DNA of 64,000 nucleotides. Origin: Vibrio sinaloensis (GTDB lineage: Bacteria > Pseudomonadota > Gammaproteobacteria > Enterobacterales > Vibrionaceae). Shown piece after piece: positions 59,413 to 64,000 of this stretch. The number at the start of each line of letters is the position of its first letter. Position 1 is the stretch's first letter. The position numbers and the translations under genes are program-made. A model generated the notes under the pieces. It was not told where the DNA came from and made no database searches. It saw nothing but the letters and a program-made list of their open reading frames with translations. The stretch is taken from NCBI RefSeq assembly GCF_023195835.1, contig NZ_CP096199.1:434001-498000 (forward strand), written 5' to 3'.

Positions 59413-62253
59413 ATGCAACTGCCAGAAAGCCTCATACCTCACTCCCGATCGGCTCTTGAACCTTTAAACCCTTCACTCACTTTGGCGCATTGGCCAGAGT
59501 CGCTACGTGAGCAACTGACCTATGTTGCCGGTTTAAGCCAGTTTATTAGTGACACCTTGTCGACCGATGAGCACCTGCAACAGCAACTGCCACAGATGTT
59601 AAGCATGTCGTCACGTTATCAGGATTATCGACAACATTTGGCACAACTGCTGAGTGAGTGTGATACGGAAGAGCAAGGTCATCGTGTGCTGCGCCAGTTC
59701 CGCAATCGAGAAATGGTCTATATTGCTTGGCGAGACTTTACCGCCTCATGGTGTTTAGAGCAGAGTTTGCAGCATCTTTCTCAGCTGGCAGAAGCGATGA
59801 TTTTCGAAACCTACCAATGGCAGTATCAGGCATGTTGTCAATTGTGGGGGACCCCAACCAACGCGCAAGGTGAAGCACAACCTTTGCTGATTATCGGTAT
59901 GGGCAAACTGGGGGGCGGTGAACTTAACTTCTCTTCGGATATCGACTTAATCTTTACTTACCCGGAAAACGGCGAAACTCAAGGCGTGCGCAGAAGCATT
60001 GCCAATGCTCAGTTCTTTACTCGACTTGGTCAACGAATCATTAAAGCGCTTGATCAACAGACGTTTGATGGCTTTTGCTATCGCGTAGATATGCGCTTGC
60101 GCCCGTTTGGTGACAGTGGTCCGTTGGTGATGAGTTTTGCTGCCTTGGAAGATTACTACCAAGAGCAAGGCCGTGATTGGGAGCGTTATGCCATGATCAA
60201 AGCGCGGGTAATGGGCAGCGAAATGTATCCACAGTACCAAGAGCTTCGCCAAATGCTGCGCCCGTTTGTCTTCCGCCGTTACATCGACTTCAGTGCCATT
60301 CAGTCGCTGCGTAGAATGAAGTCGATGATCAGCAGTGAGGTTCGTCGTCGTGGACTGAGTAACAACATCAAACTCGGTGCTGGTGGCATTCGTGAAATCG
60401 AATTTATTGCTCAAGTGTTCCAACTTATTCGCGGTGGACGTGAACCTGGATTGCGTCAACGTGGCCTATTGGTCACCATAGATGCGATTGAAGAGCTTGA
60501 ACAACTCACCCCACAAGAGACAACGCATCTGCGTGAGGCCTACAAGTTTTTACGTCGCCTAGAGAACCTGTTGCAAGCGATGGCCGACAAGCAAACTCAA
60601 ACCCTACCTGAGTGCGAGTTGGAGCAATTGCAACTGGCCGTCGCGATGGGCTATCAAACATGGTCAGATCTTTTAGCCGATGTTCAGGCCCATATGGCCA
60701 ATGTGCACGCGGTATTTGCTGATCTCATCGGGGATGACGAAGACGAGCAACAAGAGGTGGCTCAGCACTTCATTGAACTATGGGATATGGCCGCCAAACA
60801 AGATGTTCTTGAGCATATTCTTGAACAAGACATAGCGGTTGAGCAACCACAGTCGATGGCGGCGACCATTATTCAGTTCAAACAAGATTTAGCCAAAAAG
60901 ACCTTGGGACCACGCGGACGTGAGGTGCTGAATCGACTGATGCCCAAAATTTTCTCGGCGCTGTATGCACACCCAGACGCTAAGTTTGGCTTACCCCGAG
61001 TGCTGCACCTACTGAACAAAATCGCCACTCGAACTACCTACCTAGAGTTACTCGACGAACACCCAGCAGCGTTAGTACAGTTGGTCCGTTTGTGTACAGC
61101 CAGCCCGATGATCTCTGAACAACTAGGGCGTTATCCAATTCTGCTTGATGAGTTGATTGACCCGCAACAACTCTATAACCCTATTGCTCTGGATAGCTAT
61201 CGTATTGAATTGCGAGACTTCTTAGCTCGGATTCCAGAAGATGATATGGAACAGCAAATGGAAGCGCTGCGCCAATTTAAGCAGATTTGCATCTTAAGAA
61301 TCGCCGCTGCAGACATAGCAGGCGTGTTGCCAGTAATGAAAGTAAGTGATCACTTAACCTATCTTGCAGAAGCGATCGTAGAGTCTGTGGTCAATCAAGC
61401 TTGGCTGCAAATGAGCGAGAAATATGGCGAACCGACGCATGTAAAAGAGCGAGATGGCAAAGGTTTCGCCGTTGTTGGGTATGGCAAAGTTGGCGGCTGG
61501 GAGCTCGGTTATAACTCGGATTTGGACATTGTTTTTCTTCACGACTGCCCAGTGCATGTGTACACCGATGGTAAGAAAGAGATAGACGGTCGCCAATTCT
61601 ATTTACGTTTGGCGCAACGGATTATTCATATCTTCTCTACTCGCACCGCGTCAGGGATTCTTTATGAGGTCGACACCCGCCTGCGTCCCTCTGGTGTATC
61701 GGGTTTGCTGGTAAGTCCCACCGACGCGTTCGATGAGTATCAACGGCAAGATGCCTGGACTTGGGAGCACCAAGCGCTAGTGCGAGCGCGGATGATTTAC
61801 GGTGATACGCCGTTGCAGCAAGCATTTGCTCAAACTCGTCATCAAATACTATGCCTTGAACGCGATCAGGCGACACTGGTCAAAGAGGTATCGGAGATGC
61901 GAGTGAAAATGCGCGAACACTTGGGGGGAAAGAAAGCGGGTCGCTTTATGCTTAAGCAAGACCCCGGGGGAATCACCGATGTCGAGTTTTTAGTCCAGTA
62001 TTTGGTGCTGCGCTTTAGTCAGCAAAAGCCGAAACTTACTCGCTGGAGCGACAATGTACGGATTATCGAAACCTTAACGGCTCAGGGTATTCTTGACCAA
62101 GCAGACGCCATGGCGCTCACTCATGCTTATACTGAGATGCGTGATCAGATTCACCATCGAAACCTACTCAATCTCGATGCCGATGTTGCTGAAGATAAGT
62201 TCGTCGCTGAGCGAGAACTTGTTACTCAACAATGGCATCAGTGGTTAGAATAA
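59413..62253 (+). CDS. glnE: Glutamine synthetase adenylyltransferase/deadenylase
   Basis: A 946-residue bifunctional enzyme, exactly the E. coli length, that adenylylates or de-adenylylates glutamine synthetase depending on PII and glutamine. The N-terminal half (deadenylase) has [20 protein letters not shown] (about residues 163-182) and the C-terminal half (adenylylase) has [20 protein letters not shown] (about 690-709); both are nucleotidyltransferase motifs with the acidic pair. AAGGAAG precedes the ATG. It is followed by hldE, a conserved order in gammaproteobacteria. Confidence 0.98.
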   Translation: MQLPESLIPHSRSALEPLNPSLTLAHWPESLREQLTYVAGLSQFISDTLSTDEHLQQQLPQMLSMSSRYQDYRQHLAQLLSECDTEEQGHRVLRQFRNREMVYIAWRDFTASWCLEQSLQHLSQLAEAMIFETYQWQYQACCQLWGTPTNAQGEAQPLLIIGMGKLGGGELNFSSDIDLIFTYPENGETQGVRRSIANAQFFTRLGQRIIKALDQQTFDGFCYRVDMRLRPFGDSGPLVMSFAALEDYYQEQGRDWERYAMIKARVMGSEMYPQYQELRQMLRPFVFRRYIDFSAIQSLRRMKSMISSEVRRRGLSNNIKLGAGGIREIEFIAQVFQLIRGGREPGLRQRGLLVTIDAIEELEQLTPQETTHLREAYKFLRRLENLLQAMADKQTQTLPECELEQLQLAVAMGYQTWSDLLADVQAHMANVHAVFADLIGDDEDEQQEVAQHFIELWDMAAKQDVLEHILEQDIAVEQPQSMAATIIQFKQDLAKKTLGPRGREVLNRLMPKIFSALYAHPDAKFGLPRVLHLLNKIATRTTYLELLDEHPAALVQLVRLCTASPMISEQLGRYPILLDELIDPQQLYNPIALDSYRIELRDFLARIPEDDMEQQMEALRQFKQICILRIAAADIAGVLPVMKVSDHLTYLAEAIVESVVNQAWLQMSEKYGEPTHVKERDGKGFAVVGYGKVGGWELGYNSDLDIVFLHDCPVHVYTDGKKEIDGRQFYLRLAQRIIHIFSTRTASGILYEVDTRLRPSGVSGLLVSPTDAFDEYQRQDAWTWEHQALVRARMIYGDTPLQQAFAQTRHQILCLERDQATLVKEVSEMRVKMREHLGGKKAGRFMLKQDPGGITDVEFLVQYLVLRFSQQKPKLTRWSDNVRIIETLTAQGILDQADAMALTHAYTEMRDQIHHRNLLNLDADVAEDKFVAERELVTQQWHQWLE

Positions 62254-62305
62254 CCGAGTCGCTTTATGCTAAACTTTGGCCCGAATTAGAATTTGGAGAC
62301 CTACA

Positions 62306-63736
62306 ATGAAGCCAATCCTGCCGAACTACAGTGATTCTGGTGTGCTGATCATTGGTGATGTGATGCTAGATCGATACTGGTATGGCCCGACTGGGCGAAT
62401 CTCGCCAGAAGCGCCAGTGCCTGTAGTCAAAGTAGAAAATAATGAAGAGCGTCCAGGTGGTGCTGCCAACGTGGCAATGAACATTGCTTCTCTTGGTGGT
62501 CACGCTCATATTGTTGGTTTAACTGGGATTGATGAGCCGGCGAAAGTACTCAACGAAACGTTATCGGCGCTCAAGGTTAAGTGCGATTTCGTAGGCTTGC
62601 CTAACTACCCAACCATTACCAAGCTACGTGTACTTAGCCGCGGCCAGCAGTTGATCCGTCTTGATTTTGAAGATCAGTTCGAAAACGTCGATGCAGAGTT
62701 AATCCTCGACCGTATGGAACGCGCGCTACCTAAAGTGAAAGCTGTGGTGCTTTCGGATTACGCCAAAGGTGCACTTGAACACGTGCAGTTGTTTATCCAA
62801 AAAGCGCGTGCGGCGAATGTTCCGGTCTTTATTGATCCTAAAGGGGCTGACTTCTCTCGCTATCGCGGCGCGACTCTACTGACGCCAAATTTGGCTGAGT
62901 TTGAACTGGTCGCGGGTAAAGTGAAATCGGATCAAGATCTGGTTGAAAAAGGCCTAGCATTGATCGAAAAATTCGACTTTGATGCGCTACTAGTGACCCG
63001 CAGTGAACATGGCATGACGTTGCTGCGCCGAGGCCAAGAGCCTTTCCACCTGCCGACTCAAGCGAAAGAAGTCTACGATGTGACCGGTGCCGGTGATACG
63101 GTCATTTCAGTATTGGCCGCTTCTGTTGCCGCTGGCAAACCACTGGATGAAGCGTGTGCATTGGCGAACGCGGCGGCCGGAGTTGTGGTTGGCAAACTGG
63201 GAACGTCGACAGTATCGACAATTGAGCTGGCAGAGGCCGTGCATGGTAGCCAAGATACAGACTTTGGTGTGATTAGCGAAAAAGCGCTGATCCAAGCGGT
63301 GAAAAACGCGCAAGCCAAAGGAGAGAAGGTGGTGATGACCAACGGCTGCTTTGACATTTTGCACGCTGGTCATGTGTCATATCTAAACCATGCCGCTGAG
63401 CTGGGCGATCGATTAATTGTCGCGGTCAACACCGATGAATCGGTCAAGCGTCTTAAAGGACCAGGTCGCCCTGTCAACCCAACCGATCGTCGTATGGCTG
63501 TATTAGCGGGCTTAGGTGCGGTTGATTGGGTGGTGCCATTTAGCGAAGATACTCCGCAGCGCATAATTGGTGAAGTATTGCCTGACCTGTTGGTCAAAGG
63601 TGGCGATTACAAACCGGAAGAGATCGCCGGTGGCAAAGAGGTCATCGCCAATGGTGGCGAAGTGAAAGTACTTAACTTCGAAGATGGCTGTTCAACAACT
63701 GAAATCATTGATGCGATTAAAGGCGGTAAAGGGTAA
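62306..63736 (+). CDS. hldE: Bifunctional heptose kinase/adenylyltransferase
   Basis: A 476-residue protein (477 in E. coli) making ADP-heptose for lipopolysaccharide inner core. The N-terminal ribokinase domain (about 1-320) has [20 protein letters not shown] (about 17-36) and the catalytic DVTGAGDTV (about 257-265). The C-terminal nucleotidyltransferase domain starts [12 protein letters not shown] (HxGH near 352). The ATG at 62306 is preferred to an upstream TTG because the protein start [17 protein letters not shown] fits the family and GGAGAC precedes it. Start is 52 bp after glnE. Confidence 0.97.
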   Translation: MKPILPNYSDSGVLIIGDVMLDRYWYGPTGRISPEAPVPVVKVENNEERPGGAANVAMNIASLGGHAHIVGLTGIDEPAKVLNETLSALKVKCDFVGLPNYPTITKLRVLSRGQQLIRLDFEDQFENVDAELILDRMERALPKVKAVVLSDYAKGALEHVQLFIQKARAANVPVFIDPKGADFSRYRGATLLTPNLAEFELVAGKVKSDQDLVEKGLALIEKFDFDALLVTRSEHGMTLLRRGQEPFHLPTQAKEVYDVTGAGDTVISVLAASVAAGKPLDEACALANAAAGVVVGKLGTSTVSTIELAEAVHGSQDTDFGVISEKALIQAVKNAQAKGEKVVMTNGCFDILHAGHVSYLNHAAELGDRLIVAVNTDESVKRLKGPGRPVNPTDRRMAVLAGLGAVDWVVPFSEDTPQRIIGEVLPDLLVKGGDYKPEEIAGGKEVIANGGEVKVLNFEDGCSTTEIIDAIKGGKG

Positions 63737-63755
63737 CCTTACTCTTGCTTGAATT

Positions 63756-63786
63756 AAAAATGCTCACCAAGTGGTGAGCATTTTTT
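63756..63786 (+). terminator. hldE terminator
   Basis: TGCTCACC pairs with GGTGAGCA around AAGT, with A residues before and six T residues after; 20 bp past hldE. Confidence 0.93.
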
Positions 63787-63798
63787 ATGGTACCGATA

Positions 63799-63823
63799 AA
63801 AAATGGAGCCTAGTGGCTCCATT
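63799..63823 (-). terminator. arcA terminator
   Basis: On the minus strand AAATGGAGCC and GGCTCCATTT pair around a 4-nt loop and run into T residues; 18 bp past the arcA stop codon. Confidence 0.85.
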
Positions 63824-63841
63824 TGTCAATCTAATCTGCGA

Positions 63842-64000
63842 TCAGTCTTCAAGATCGCCACAGAAGCGGTAGCCTTCACCATGAATGGTTGCGATGATTT
63901 CTGGCGTACCAGACACGGATTCGAAGTGCTTACGGATGCGACGAATAGTCACGTCTACAGTACGGTCGTGTGGTTTGAGCTCACGGCCAGTCATCTTCTT
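63842..64000 (-). CDS. arcA: Aerobic respiration control response regulator ArcA, C-terminal part
   Basis: Only the last 52 codons are in the window, reading from [18 protein letters not shown] to [12 protein letters not shown]. This is the C-terminal winged-helix DNA-binding domain of an OmpR-family response regulator, identical or nearly so to E. coli ArcA over this stretch. With the sensor ArcB it represses respiratory and TCA genes under low oxygen. The receiver domain and start lie beyond the right edge. Confidence 0.95.
   Translation of the reverse strand, partial: KKMTGRELKPHDRTVDVTIRRIRKHFESVSGTPEIIATIHGEGYRFCGDLED

Overview
This window is a stretch of the large chromosome of a Vibrio-like gammaproteobacterium. 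It runs from the end of a ribosomal RNA operon, through a long core-genome block, to the 3' end of arcA. The evidence is the rRNA/5S sequences, a LeuO next to leuABCD, the PAP2 plus MJ1255/VC2487-type glycosyltransferase pair, the ilvIH-serA-rpiA-6S RNA-zapA-ubiH-ubiI order, rpoE-rseABC-lepA-lepB-rnc-era-recO-pdxJ-acpS, barA/rlmD-relA-mazG-pyrG-eno, and a gspA-gspB pair. The species cannot be named from sequence alone. Nearly every gene is a recognisable, intact housekeeping gene. I see no prophage, insertion sequence, CRISPR array, integron or defence island.

Layout. 1-2333: 3' half of 23S rRNA, 5S, a terminator, tRNA-Thr(GGT), a second identical 5S, tRNA-Asp(GTC), terminator. 2493-2593: a 7-bp tandem repeat. 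2592-8680 (minus): a DUF547 lipid/periplasm-type protein and the leuABCD leucine operon with leader peptide leuL and attenuator. 8848-11835 (plus): PAP2 phosphatase, glycosyltransferase, LeuO behind AT-rich DNA. 11887-16461: acyl-CoA synthetase with a FabR-like palindrome, then ilvIH acetolactate synthase. 16475-19800 (minus): serA with two PurR-type boxes, rpiA, 5-formyl-THF cyclo-ligase, 6S RNA, zapA. 20038-23059 (plus): ygfB, ubiH, ubiI. 23060-24120: a repeat element, DUF1107 and a gene-poor 620-bp stretch with two very short ORFs. 24121-28051: YbaK-type deacylase, ygfZ, sdhE-ygfX, nadB. 28332-35926: sigma-E operon from a recognisable sigma-E promoter, then translation and RNA-processing genes. 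36007-48623: recO-pdxJ-acpS, barA, rlmD, relA, mazG, pyrG, eno. 48710-57936: repeat, cca, gspAB, ygiM, pit and its DUF47 partner, ygiF, potassium channel. 58047-64000: chemoreceptor, glnE, hldE, arcA (partial).

Functional themes. Branched-chain amino acid synthesis is concentrated in the first 16 kb (leuABCD, leuO, ilvIH). Envelope stress and export follow (rpoE-rseABC, lepB). Several regulators of global physiology lie close together: RelA (ppGpp), BarA (Csr cascade), 6S RNA, GlnE (nitrogen) and ArcA (redox). The most useful non-coding observations are regulatory sites and structured or repeated intergenic DNA: a leucine attenuator, a structured leuB-leuC spacer, FabR-like, PurR-like, CRP and sigma-E sites, two copies of one palindromic element flanking lepB, and two other intergenic inverted repeats. 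I did not find a clearly new multi-gene system; the least explained part is 23,500-24,120.
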